A stretch of 39,884 bases of DNA from Alphaproteobacteria bacterium MarineAlpha3_Bin6 (lineage in GTDB: Bacteria; Pseudomonadota; Alphaproteobacteria; Rhodospirillales; UBA2165): positions 1 through 39,884 of the forward strand of contig PTLH01000006.1 of the NCBI GenBank assembly GCA_002938035.1, in the 5' to 3' direction. The notes under the pieces are model-generated. The model was not told the origin of the DNA, ran no database searches, and was given only the letters and a program-made list of their open reading frames with translations. The first letter of the stretch is position 1; each line of letters begins with the position of its first letter. A program made the translations under genes and the position numbers. Positions 1 to 10,400 of the stretch are shown here, piece after piece.

Positions 1-1
1 C

Positions 2-661
2 ACCGATCTGATCGATCTAGCCGGGGCAGGCCTTAGCGGTATTTCAGTGGAAGGCACAACCGTTACCATTGGAGCGATGACACGGCATGTGGATGTAGCA
101 TCATCAAAGGAAGTTGTGAATGCTATACCGGCTCTGTCTGGCTTGGCCAGCAGCATTGGAGACCCACAAGTTCGTAACCGGGGGACCATTGGAGGATCTG
201 TTGCAAATAATGATCCAGCCGCCGATTATCCCGCGGCATGCTTAGGGTTGGGAGCAATGATTAAAACAAACGATAGAGAAATCTCTGCAGATGATTTTTT
301 TACGGGCTTATTTACAACGGCGTTAAAAGAAGGGGAAGTAATTACCTCGGTCGGTTTTCCGATACCGGAAAGGGCTGCCTACGTTAAATTTCCCAACCCG
401 GCAAGTCGTTATGCGTTGGTGGGTGTGTTTGTTTCCGACGGTCCTATGGGAATCCGTGTCGCAGTGACCGGAGCAGGCATTAGTGGTGTTTATAGAGAAT
501 CCAGTTTCGAAAGCGCTTTATCAGGAGCTTGGGAATCAGCCACATTGGATGGTGTTAAAGCCGATGAAAGTTCAATGGCGTCAGATATTCACGCGGCAGC
601 AGACTATAGAGCGCACTTGGTTGGTGAAATCGCTCGTCGGGCGGTTGCCGCTAGCGTATAG
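2..661 (+). CDS. FAD-binding subunit of a molybdenum hydroxylase (CoxM / xanthine dehydrogenase FAD-subunit family), 5'-truncated by the window edge
   Basis: The frame is open from base 2 (TDLIDLAGAGLSGISVEG...). Motifs VTIGAMTRHVDVA, SSIGDPQVRNRGTIGGSVANNDPAADYPAA are typical of the FAD-binding 5 domain of CoxM/XdhB proteins. Confidence 0.9.
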   Translation, partial: TDLIDLAGAGLSGISVEGTTVTIGAMTRHVDVASSKEVVNAIPALSGLASSIGDPQVRNRGTIGGSVANNDPAADYPAACLGLGAMIKTNDREISADDFFTGLFTTALKEGEVITSVGFPIPERAAYVKFPNPASRYALVGVFVSDGPMGIRVAVTGAGISGVYRESSFESALSGAWESATLDGVKADESSMASDIHAAADYRAHLVGEIARRAVAASV

Positions 662-688
662 TTAACTCAAATAGTTTTTTCCTTTAAT

Positions 689-724
689 TTCCCCTCCTGT
701 CCAAAATTATGGACAGGAGGGGAA
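689..724. repeat. Perfect inverted repeat / strong hairpin between the coxM-like and coxD-like genes
   Basis: TTCCCCTCCTGTCC-AAAATTAT-GGACAGGAGGGGAA: 14-bp perfect stem with an 8-nt loop. The following sequence (GTGTTTTCTATGCTTTT) is only moderately T-rich, so it could be a terminator, attenuator or processing stem. Confidence 0.75.
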
Positions 725-773
725 GTGTTTTCTATGCTTTTCATAATTCTCAATAAACGAAAAAGGGATAAAT

Positions 774-1691
774 ATGACTGAGCTCCCCCAATCGGTGGAC
801 GCTACATCGGATTTGTTGCGTTCTGGTGACTATCTCGCCAATCGTAGTCTGGCTACCGCGCTCTACTTGTCTCTTTCCCTCGGACGTCCGTTGTTTCTAG
901 AAGGAGAAGCAGGGGTAGGTAAAACAGAAATAGCGAAGGTGTTATCTGAAACATTAGGCCGAAAATTATTACGTTTGCAATGCTATGAAGGTCTTGATGT
1001 TACGACAGCAGTTTATGAATGGAATTATTCTCGCCAAATGGTGGAAATCCGAATGGCAGAAGCTGCGGGAGAACGAGATAGGGATAAACTTGAAGCTGAT
1101 CTCTTCGGCGACGCATTTTTGATTAAACGACCGCTTTTACAGGCATTGGAAGTACAGCCATCGGGACCGCCAGTTTTGTTGATTGACGAACTCGATCGTA
1201 CCGACGAGCCTTTTGAAGCCTATTTGTTAGAGGTTCTTTCTGATTTTCAGGTTACCATACCCGAACTTGGTACCATAACGGCTAAGGACCCTCCGCTGGT
1301 TGTGATTACTTCCAATCGAACTCGCGAGATTCATGATGCTTTGAAACGCCGTTGTTTCTACCATTGGGTGGATTATCCGAGTGCCAACCGCGAATTAGAA
1401 ATCATAAAGATAAAAGCTCCGGGAGCATCGGAAACATTGTCGGCAGAAGTTGTGGGCTTTGTTCAGCAGTTACGTGGGATGGATTTGTTTAAGCAACCGG
1501 GAGTGGCCGAAACTATAGACTGGGCTCACGCTCTTACCCAACTTGACTGCATGGCACTCGATCCAGAAATGGTTAACGATACTTTGGGCACTTTATTGAA
1601 ATATCAAGACGATATCGTCAAAATAGAAGGTAGCGAAGCCAGTCGTATCCTCAAGGAAGTAAAAATGGAAATCGCAACGGCAGGTGCCTGA
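774..1691 (+). CDS. coxD: MoxR-family AAA+ ATPase, CoxD-like
   Basis: Walker A GEAGVGKTE, Walker B VLLIDELDR, sensor ITSNRTREIHDALKRRC. It lies directly upstream of a CoxE-like VWA protein and downstream of a CoxM-like gene. Confidence 0.88.
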   Translation: MTELPQSVDATSDLLRSGDYLANRSLATALYLSLSLGRPLFLEGEAGVGKTEIAKVLSETLGRKLLRLQCYEGLDVTTAVYEWNYSRQMVEIRMAEAAGERDRDKLEADLFGDAFLIKRPLLQALEVQPSGPPVLLIDELDRTDEPFEAYLLEVLSDFQVTIPELGTITAKDPPLVVITSNRTREIHDALKRRCFYHWVDYPSANRELEIIKIKAPGASETLSAEVVGFVQQLRGMDLFKQPGVAETIDWAHALTQLDCMALDPEMVNDTLGTLLKYQDDIVKIEGSEASRILKEVKMEIATAGA

Positions 1692-1694
1692 TCC

Positions 1695-2960
1695 ATGACT
1701 GTCAGGTCCTTTGAGGATGATGGTCGTAAGGATAATAACCGCGGTTTGCCGCGTATCGGTTTAGGTGGTCGCCTTTCAGAAAATATTATGCATTTTGGTC
1801 GGGTTTTACGCCGTGCCGGTCTTCCCATTGGCCCGGGTCAGATAATAGGTGCTATCAATGCTGTGACCCAAGTTGGTCTTGGAAACCGAGGGGACTTTTA
1901 TTGGGTTCTTCATTCTGTATTTGTAAACCGACAAGACCAGCGTGATATCTTTGACCAGGCATTTCATATATTTTGGCGCAATCCCGAAATCTTGGAAAAG
2001 ATGATGCAAATGATTTTACCGGACATCGGATCCCCAGAGGCTATGGCGAATAGAGATGAGATCTCTCGACGAGTTTCTGAAGCCTTGTCCCAGAGCCAGA
2101 AGGAGGCATCTGGAGAAGAGCAGCAGGAGGAAAAGGAGTTTGATGCGGCTTTGACGTGGAGTGCTGGAGAAGTACTAAGTCAGAAAGATTTTGAAAAAAT
2201 GTCTTCAGATGAAATGAGGGAGGCAAAAGAGGCTATTAAACGTTTGCGTCTGCCGATCATGGAAGTGCCAACGCGACGATTTCGTTCATATTCTTCAGGT
2301 CCACGCGTAGACATGCGCCGAACACTTCGGGCCGCTTTACGATCGTGTAACGGCTACATACCACTGATGCGTAGAGAAAGGCGAACCCGCCGCCCACCTT
2401 TGGTCATAATTTGCGATATTTCAGGCTCTATGGAGCGCTATTCCCGGATGATTCTCCACTTCATGCACACCGTAATTAATGATCGGGATCGAGTATATAC
2501 CTTCGTTTTTGGAACGCGATTAACAAATGTAACACGTTATTTGCGCTACAAAGACGTAGATATGGCTTTATCTAGCATAGGTGAAGAAGTAGTGGATTGG
2601 TCAGGGGGTACGAGGATAGGCAGGTGCTTACACGATTTTAACCAAAATTGGTCACGGCGAGTTTTGGCACAGGGAGCGGTGGCCATCATCATCTCAGACG
2701 GCCTTGACCGTGATGAGGGAACGGGTCTGGAGTTGGAGATGATACGTCTACATAAGTCCTGTCGAAGACTTATATGGCTAAATCCACTTCTCAGGTACGA
2801 AGGTTTCCAACCAAAGGTTATTGGAATTAGAGCTATGCTCCCTCATGTGGATGAATTTCGGACGGTTCATAATTTAGAAAGTTTGCAAGATCTTACTCGC
2901 GTTCTGGGAGATGAACCGGTTAGCCATTTGAATAGCACTCAATCGGTGATGATCAGTTAA
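1695..2960 (+). CDS. coxE: VWA domain-containing CoxE-like protein
   Basis: MIDAS-type motif IICDISGSMERYSRM, WSGGTRIGRCLHDF and ISDGLDRD; the gene starts 3 nt after the MoxR ATPase gene ends. Confidence 0.88.
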   Translation: MTVRSFEDDGRKDNNRGLPRIGLGGRLSENIMHFGRVLRRAGLPIGPGQIIGAINAVTQVGLGNRGDFYWVLHSVFVNRQDQRDIFDQAFHIFWRNPEILEKMMQMILPDIGSPEAMANRDEISRRVSEALSQSQKEASGEEQQEEKEFDAALTWSAGEVLSQKDFEKMSSDEMREAKEAIKRLRLPIMEVPTRRFRSYSSGPRVDMRRTLRAALRSCNGYIPLMRRERRTRRPPLVIICDISGSMERYSRMILHFMHTVINDRDRVYTFVFGTRLTNVTRYLRYKDVDMALSSIGEEVVDWSGGTRIGRCLHDFNQNWSRRVLAQGAVAIIISDGLDRDEGTGLELEMIRLHKSCRRLIWLNPLLRYEGFQPKVIGIRAMLPHVDEFRTVHNLESLQDLTRVLGDEPVSHLNSTQSVMIS

Positions 2961-3050
2961 TTCGATTTCTGGGAGTTTTTAATAAAGACGATAATGTTCA
3001 TATAGAATAGGGCTATTATTGTAATTTAAAGTCGGATTTGGGAGTTAATT

Positions 3051-4424
3051 CTATTTATAGGGGTTGTTTCCTTGTCTTACGAGCAACCGGATTGGAATAC
3101 CCGGTAGCTCGAAACTTTCTCTAATTCCGTTAACTAAATATCGGCGGTAATCTTCTGGGAGGGAATTTCCTCGGCTTGAAAATACAACAAAAGTTGGTGG
3201 ACGCGTCTTCGCTTGGGTCATATAGCGTAGACGTATGCGATGGCCGCTGACTAATGGGGGAGGGTGCCTTTCTAACATTACTTCAAGCCACCGATTGAGT
3301 TGGCCTGTTGGTATACGCTGGTTCCAAATATCGAAATACTTGAACGACTCGGGTAATAGCTTCTGTACTCCTTTTCCCGTCAAGGCTGAGAGTATCACTA
3401 CAGGTACACCGCGTATCTGGGGTAGTGACGTTTGTAGGCGGTATTCTAGATCTTTTAGTGACGATGCACGGTTTTTGACACTATCCCATTTGTTAACAGC
3501 TACAACCAGGATGCGGCCCTCGTCAATAACCTCTCTGGCTATAGTCAAGTCTTGTTTTTCCAGCATTGTATTTGCGTCTAAAACTAAAACCACTACTTGA
3601 GCAAACTGGATAGCACGATGGGTATCAGATGTTGATAAACTCTCAACCTTGTCAGTTACTTTGGACTTGCGTCTCAGTCCTGCCGTGTCTATCAGCCGGA
3701 TTGGCCGGCCCTCATAGTCCCACTGAACGGTGATGGCATCACGAGTGATACCAGCCTCAGGCCCCACGAGTAAGCGTTCTTCACCAATGATTTGATTGGC
3801 AAGGGTTGATTTTCCAACGTTTGGTCGCCCCACAATTGCCATATGGAGGGGTGATTCCGCAATTTTATCTGGCAATATTTCACCAAACTTAATGTCGTCT
3901 TCGAAGTCACCGCCATCCAACTGGGTGTAATCCTCGATAAATGGTGCGAGCGAATCATATAAGCTTCCCATACCCTCGCCATGCTCTGCAGAGATCGCAA
4001 TCGGTTCGCCTAAACCAAGTCTCAAGGTCTCAGATAAAGCATATTTATTAATAGATCCCTCGCATTTGTTAGCAACCAAGATGATGGGAATCTCTTGCCT
4101 GCGAAGCCAATTGGCAAAATATTCATCGAACGGCGTGATGCCCGTCCGGGCATCAACCAAAAAAAGGGCCACATCTGCTTGTTCGACAGCTTGATTGGTC
4201 TGTTTGCGCATTCGAGCTTCAAGACTATCATCATTATAGTCTTCAAACCCGGCAGTATCTATCAAAGTTAAATCTAAATCACCCAATTTTCCTTTAGCTT
4301 CACGCCGATCTCTCGTAACGCCTGAAGTTCGATCAACGATGGCTAATTTTTTTCCAGCTAGGCGATTAAACAAAGTAGATTTTCCGACGTTGGGACGCCC
4401 GACAATTGCGAGGCTTAAACTCAT
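3051..4424 (-). CDS. der: Ribosome biogenesis GTPase Der (EngA), two tandem GTPase domains
   Basis: Two G1 motifs GRPNVGKSTL, two NKCE/NKWD motifs and a C-terminal KH-like region. Confidence 0.97.
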   Translation of the reverse strand: MSLSLAIVGRPNVGKSTLFNRLAGKKLAIVDRTSGVTRDRREAKGKLGDLDLTLIDTAGFEDYNDDSLEARMRKQTNQAVEQADVALFLVDARTGITPFDEYFANWLRRQEIPIILVANKCEGSINKYALSETLRLGLGEPIAISAEHGEGMGSLYDSLAPFIEDYTQLDGGDFEDDIKFGEILPDKIAESPLHMAIVGRPNVGKSTLANQIIGEERLLVGPEAGITRDAITVQWDYEGRPIRLIDTAGLRRKSKVTDKVESLSTSDTHRAIQFAQVVVLVLDANTMLEKQDLTIAREVIDEGRILVVAVNKWDSVKNRASSLKDLEYRLQTSLPQIRGVPVVILSALTGKGVQKLLPESFKYFDIWNQRIPTGQLNRWLEVMLERHPPPLVSGHRIRLRYMTQAKTRPPTFVVFSSRGNSLPEDYRRYLVNGIRESFELPGIPIRLLVRQGNNPYK

Positions 4425-4446
4425 GAGTTAAGGGATACTGGAACTA

Positions 4447-5778
4447 TCAGCGATAGGCAATGAGGTCTGCATCGTCACTGAGAAAATATATTGTATCTCG
4501 CGCTACTATAGGTCCGATAGTAATACCATCTGGCATTTCTATCTTACCAAGAGTTTGACCGCTATAGGGTGAAATTGAAAGGGCTTCGCCGGTCGATCCT
4601 GCTACAATCAGTCGATCACTGGTAAGGACTGGACCAGTCCAGATAATTCTGCCAGTTTTGTCCTCTGGATCTTCCCATTTTGCAAGATTATTGACCCAGT
4701 AAATATTTCCTTTTTGCCGCGAAAGCGCTACAAGTTCGGAATTGTTAGTTAAAACAAAAATAAAATCACCTGCTACCCATGGGCTTTCTATCCCACCGAT
4801 ACTTCGTTCCCAAATACGTTTTCCTGTTCGTAGATTTATTGCTGTCAATCGACCATTGTTGCTGATGACAAAGACTAAGCCCCTGTCAATTATGGGGCGA
4901 CCACGAATAGTTGTAAATGTTGTTGCCGAGTTTGTCTTTCTCGCACCAGCTAAAGAGTCCGTCCATAATTCTTTTCCATTTTCAACCTTGAGAGCGGCCA
5001 CCTCACCAGAAGAGTAAGTTACAACAACAACGCCAGCGTCGACAGCGGGATTAGCACCGCCAATTAAATTTGTGGGTTCTTCAATGCCCGAGTGGGTCCA
5101 TATAGTTTGACCGTTAGATCCATAAACAGCATATAGTTTATTAGCCAAGGTCACTGCATATACCCGGTTGTTACGAACGGTTGGTGCCGTCCTAAACGGG
5201 TTATCCATCTTGCGGCGCCATATAATTTTACCCGTGTTAGCATCCAGACATATCAGTTCCGCAAATCCTGTGGCAACAAATATCCTACCAGCTTCGAAAG
5301 CTAATCCACCTCCGATGTAGCCCTCTTCTTCATCTTCAGGAGCTAACTCCAAGCGCCATATCTCGTCCCCTGAGATGGCATTAAACGCGGCTATTACTGT
5401 TTCGGCATCCATGGTGTACACGCGACCATCGGCCATGATCGGTTGGGCGATCAGCCAGTCAGTATCATTTGTACCCGATCCAATATCGATGCTCCAAGAT
5501 TCTTTAATATTGGGGCTAATTTTGATGTGGTGCATAGCATGGTTGGCGTATCCGCCCGCTTGTGGCCATTCATTGTTGGAAGTTGGGGCAGGCAAGAGGA
5601 TTTTTTTTCCGGTTGTAATGGAATCGGCTTGTAATGTCTGTTCTTGCGCCAAAATTGAAATTCGTTTTCCGGGAAGTGGGGGTTTTTCGGTAGTACCAAG
5701 AAAAGGTAACGAACCGCATCCAGAGACCAAAAGAATGCCCGCAAAGATTATGAATGGTCGTATAAAGAAAAAAATCAC
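4447..5778 (-). CDS. bamB: Outer membrane assembly lipoprotein BamB (PQQ/beta-propeller repeats)
   Basis: Lipobox LLVSGC, multiple propeller repeats (GKIIWRRKMDNPFRTAPTV, GKRIWERSIGG, GQTIWTHSG); located next to der and a YfgM-like gene. Confidence 0.93.
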   Translation of the reverse strand: MIFFFIRPFIIFAGILLVSGCGSLPFLGTTEKPPLPGKRISILAQEQTLQADSITTGKKILLPAPTSNNEWPQAGGYANHAMHHIKISPNIKESWSIDIGSGTNDTDWLIAQPIMADGRVYTMDAETVIAAFNAISGDEIWRLELAPEDEEEGYIGGGLAFEAGRIFVATGFAELICLDANTGKIIWRRKMDNPFRTAPTVRNNRVYAVTLANKLYAVYGSNGQTIWTHSGIEEPTNLIGGANPAVDAGVVVVTYSSGEVAALKVENGKELWTDSLAGARKTNSATTFTTIRGRPIIDRGLVFVISNNGRLTAINLRTGKRIWERSIGGIESPWVAGDFIFVLTNNSELVALSRQKGNIYWVNNLAKWEDPEDKTGRIIWTGPVLTSDRLIVAGSTGEALSISPYSGQTLGKIEMPDGITIGPIVARDTIYFLSDDADLIAYR

Positions 5779-5790
5779 TAATTATATTCC

Positions 5791-6462
5791 CTAGTTGCTC
5801 AAAATGGCCGACACCTCCGCAGCGCGAGCCCGAATACCTGCCGGGGCTGTAACATCATCTGCTAACTCTTTATATAATTGGACTGCCTGCTTAATATTTC
5901 CGGACTTTTTTGCAAGGAGTGCCACCAGTTCCCTAGCGGTATGTCGCCATGGGTTAGAGGGTAAAATCAGGTGCTGGATCTGGTTGGTTAATTCAACTGG
6001 ATCACCATTATCCAAATTATGCATCGTCGATAGAATAAGTGCCAAGTCACGGAAAATTTCATTTATTTTGGTGTCATTTGCAATAGACAAGTAGGCTGTA
6101 GCGGCCCCAGTGGCGTCGCCAGAGCGGGCAATCAATCCCGCTTGATTAAGCTGAGCAAGAATTGAATATCCTGTAGTACCGTCCTTAGTAAGGCGAGCTA
6201 AAGCTGAAGTAGCGTCATTCGTTTTGTTTTGGCTTATTGCATTTAAAGCAGAGGCATATAGTGCACTGTCATTGCTACGTCTACTTAGATCATACCCTTT
6301 CCAACCCTGGTATGCGGCAACGGAAGCAACAAAAATAACCGCAATACCAATCAAGTATTTACCATACTTTTTCCAGAGTTTGGCATAACTTTCTTGTCGC
6401 AGTTCTTCATCTATCTCTTTAAAGAAACTATCTTTTTCCGGATTTTGGTCCGCCATCATCAT
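5791..6462 (-). CDS. YfgM-like tetratricopeptide protein (TPR_21 type) with one N-terminal TM helix
   Basis: FFKEIDEELRQESYAKLWKKYGKYLIGIAVIFVASVAAYQGW... followed by TPR-like helices; upstream of bamB on the same strand. Confidence 0.88.
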   Translation of the reverse strand: MMMADQNPEKDSFFKEIDEELRQESYAKLWKKYGKYLIGIAVIFVASVAAYQGWKGYDLSRRSNDSALYASALNAISQNKTNDATSALARLTKDGTTGYSILAQLNQAGLIARSGDATGAATAYLSIANDTKINEIFRDLALILSTMHNLDNGDPVELTNQIQHLILPSNPWRHTARELVALLAKKSGNIKQAVQLYKELADDVTAPAGIRARAAEVSAILSN

Positions 6463-6723
6463 ACCTTATGTGCAGACAAGTAGACGGTTGAAAAATATAA
6501 GGGTTAATGCGACTGGATTTTAGTGGACGTATAAATAACTTGCAAACGTTGATAACGCAAACCCTGGACCAAAACAAGCTAGGTTGTTTTGATAAGAATA
6601 ATAGTTAGGCACTTAAGTTGTCACTTAGGTTGCAATAATGTTTTGAGAGATTAAAGGTTCTTTAAGTTTGCGATATGTATAACAAAGTTTAAACGGGTAT
6701 ACTGTTACTGATGGCTTGCTAGA

Positions 6724-7086
6724 ATGAAACAAAACCTTTTAATGCCTGCTATTCTGATTGCAACGGTGGTTGGTGTCTCCGGTTGTACAGAGACTGCTGC
6801 GACAGCACCCTCATTTTTCCCTTTTCCCCAAGCGATGGGTTTAGAGGGGGCGGCAGTTTTGAGTACGGGAAAAACAATTAGTGACCACATTGTATCATTT
6901 TCAACTGGTAAAAATTGTTCTACCGTCCGAAAAAACATAGGACTTCACTACTGTGAAGAGGATGAAGTGCAGAACCCGGATGAAGTTTTTTGTTACAATA
7001 CGCTAGGTAATGTAAGCTGTTACGCGTCACCGGCGCCCCATGGCGAAACCCAACGTCATCTTGGGCAAACAAACGCCACGCGGTAA
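6724..7086 (+). CDS. Small lipoprotein with conserved-looking Cys pairs, function unknown
   Basis: Signal peptide with lipobox (LIATVVGVSGC); then SDHIVSFSTGKNCS, GLHYC, VFCYNTLGNVSCY. It resembles small uncharacterised alphaproteobacterial lipoproteins I recall with a DH.VS..TGK.CS...YC pattern. Confidence 0.75.
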   Translation: MKQNLLMPAILIATVVGVSGCTETAATAPSFFPFPQAMGLEGAAVLSTGKTISDHIVSFSTGKNCSTVRKNIGLHYCEEDEVQNPDEVFCYNTLGNVSCYASPAPHGETQRHLGQTNATR

Positions 7087-7447
7087 AGAATTGTCACGTT
7101 AATTTTCTCCTTTCCTCATTTTTTTGTCTCTGAAACTGTTAAGAAACTAAAGCACCGTATCGGCCTGTTTTGATGGCCAGTAGAGGCTTCAGGTAGTTAC
7201 CAAAGTCAACTTTACTAATCTTGGTCTGAAGGTGTTATGGTGGCGTTGGTGTTCGCGAATGATATTAAAAACTTTTACAATTGGAATACTTATTTAGGTG
7301 GAGTTATAATTTTGAGATGCAAATACTACAGTCGATGATACTGTTCTGGTTCTTTCTATGCGTAGAAACACTTGCCTTAAGTTAGTCAAACCAAAGTTTG
7401 TTAGCATTCTCTAATTTACCAATATAAAGACTTGCTGGGAATATTGC

Positions 7448-10400
7448 CTAAGCTTCAACTAAAGCTTCTTGGCGTTTACCTGATTTTTCAATCAAGCCCA
7501 AAGTAAAAGACATGATTGGCGGAACAAGTGCCATGGTCAGTACGGCGGATAGGGATAAGCCTCCGAGTACTACAGATCCTAAACCGCGGTATAGCTCAGA
7601 ACCAGAACCTGGGAAAATTACTAGTGGCAACATACCGAATACTGAGGTTAAAGTTGACATAAATATTGGTCGAATTCTATTGCGAGTAGCTTCTTCAATG
7701 GCTTCAGAAGCCTGCTTACCCTCTTCACGGATGTGATATAACGTCTGGTGTACAAGTAGGATCGCGTTATTGACCACAATGCCAACTAAAATGATGAAAC
7801 CCATCATAGTAAGCATGTCCAAGGATTGGTCGACGAACATATTAAGTATTGCTAAACCCATAAGGCCACCCGCTGCGGCGACCGGAACGGAGAGCATCAC
7901 AATTAAGGGGTAAATAAAACTCTCAAACAGCACCGCCATTACCAAATAGACGATAACTATTGCCAATAATAGGTCGAATGTTATTTCTTGCCACGTTTCG
8001 GTCAGCTTGTCAGCGCTTCCTGAAATACGCAAACGAACACCGTCAGGTAGTCCCTTTTTAATCATTGGTTGGACAACGCCGTCTCGTATTGTGTCAATTG
8101 CTTCCTGCAGCGGAATATTATCACGCGGGCTCAACTGTATTGTGACGGTTCGATACCGATCTATTCTTCGAATTTGAGTAGGACCATTAGTAACGATAAT
8201 ATCACTCAAACTTTCCACCGGCATTATGCGTCCATCACGGGTTACAATGGGTAGTTCATTGATGCGTTGCGTATGTTCTTTCCCTTCCCTTGGTCCCATC
8301 AACGTTAAGTCAATGCGTTTTCCCTCGAACGTTACTTCGGTAACGCGCAGGCCGTCGTTGAAGGCGTCTATCGTTTGACCGAGTTCTCCGGCTGAAACGC
8401 CATTATCCATTAACTTAAGTCGGTCAGGTATTACGCGAATTTCCGGTTCTCCAAGCGCGAGGCCCGGTTTTGGTCTAATTCGATTTCCTTGAGATGGAGG
8501 GAACTTACCTAGAAGTCGGAAGAATATCGACCGAGCAACTGTGTAATTGGTTTCTAAGTCTGGTCCCGATACATCTAAATTAATTCCTCTACCCGAGCCA
8601 ATAGATCGGCCCCACAATGTGGGTTGAAAGACAAAGGCGAGTACACCGGGCTCTTCTCTCGCAGGATTTTGCAGGAGTGGGATAAGTTCGTGGGCCTTGC
8701 TAGGATCGACATGTGATGCTGCCATGAACGCTCTACCGCGGAGGGATACTACAAAAAATCGATCGATCTTCCTTTCAATATCGTTAGCTACTTTATTTAC
8801 AGAATTGCCTGCATTTTCTAGGGTTGTAGACCATAATTTGCGAGTTTTCTCCTGGACCCGTGTCATGATGGCATCCATTGTGTCCAGATTGTAACCGGCA
8901 GGTGGTTGCACAAAACCGATAACGAGGTTGCGGTTGCCAGTCGGCAAGTAGTCAATCTTGGGCATTGCAACCCAAGAAAAAATAGTTGCAGCTAACGTTA
9001 TTACAAACACGATCACTCCAGCTTGGATCTTATTTTTAACAACATAGATAGCGAACCTACTCCAAAATGCGGCAAAGCCCACGGCAAATGGGTCCAGTAA
9101 GGGTATCCTGGTCCTTAGTTTTGAGCCGAAAGATTCAGATTGAAAGATCCGGTTAGAGAGCGCTGGTATTAAGGTTACAGAAATTAGCAAAGACAATGTT
9201 ACAGATACTGAAATCGCCACGCCGATATCACGAAAAAGCTGCCCAGCTTCTAATTCCATATAAAGGATTGGAATAAACACCATAACCGTGGTCAGAGAGG
9301 AGACCAATACTGCCGGCCATACTTGAGCAGTGCCTTTATACGCTGCTTCGCCTGCCGACATACCACTTTGCCGTAGTCGAAATATATTTTCTAGAACAAC
9401 AATAGCGGCGTCAACGACCATACCTACAGCAAATGCGATCCCAGCGAGGCTAACTACGTTCAAAGAACGACCGAGGATAGCCATGGCAACAAATGTGCCA
9501 ATAACTGAAACTGGAATAGCAGCGGCTATCACAATTGTCGGGCGCCAGGAGCGAAGAAACAACAAAAGTATGATAATTGCTAGTGCGCCGCCATAATAAA
9601 TATTTTGGGTCACTAGGGAGATAGATGAATTGATATACTCTGTCTCGTCATAAATCTGGCGTAAAATCAAACCGGCTTGCTTGATTGGGCCTTCAGCAAG
9701 TTCTTTAGTGACCGAACGAATTTCTTTCATTGTTTCCAATACGTTGGCACCTTGTTCCCGGGTCAGATTAAAACCTAGTGCCGGCACACCAAGTTGACGA
9801 GCGCGAGCAAAGCGTTCCTTATATGCGACATGTACGGTAGCTATGTCGCCGACGGTTACTCGGCCAAAGCCTCCTTCAAACCTCTCAGATCTTTCACTGC
9901 CCGACCTTGTTGATTTTTCGCTCCGAAGCAAAATGTTACGCACATCACTAGGAGTATTCAATTCTCCATCAGTGCGCACTACGTAGCGTCTTTTCCCTTC
10001 ATTGACATCACCTCCTGTTACGGCAGTATTCTCTGCTCGTAACCGTTGAATGACCTCCGGGATGGTTAAACGATAAAATGCCAGTTTTGCAGGATCTATG
10101 ATTACCTGTAATTCACGCTCGTTGTCACCGTAAAGGTTAACCCCGCCGACCCCATTTATCCGCTCATAACGTCCTTCTATCACGTCTCTTAAAAAGTCGC
10201 CGTAGGTACCCATTGGGCGTTCGTTATCTTTGGTGCGGGTAAGCGTAAACCATGCAATAGCGTTATCGTCGGTTCCGGATGTGCTGATGGTTGGTTCATC
10301 CGCCTCTTCGGGGTAACCTGTCACTCTATCAAGGCGATTGGCTGTAAGGAGAAGTGTCCGGTTGAAGTCAAGTCCAGGGTTAAACTCTAAGGTTACAACA

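Noticed and set aside
5375-5794. 139-aa plus-strand ORF over bamB
   Set aside because: Antisense shadow of bamB; no domain and no independent start signals.
6570-6591. Small inverted repeat CAAAACAA-GCTAGG-TTGTTTTG upstream of the lipoprotein
   Set aside because: Only 8 bp of AT-rich stem; could be an operator, but is easily expected by chance.
9330-9596. Plus-strand ORFs inside the RND pump gene (also 7512, 8069, 8697, 10338, 10403)
   Set aside because: All antisense to a strongly supported 1072-aa RND transporter; no independent evidence.
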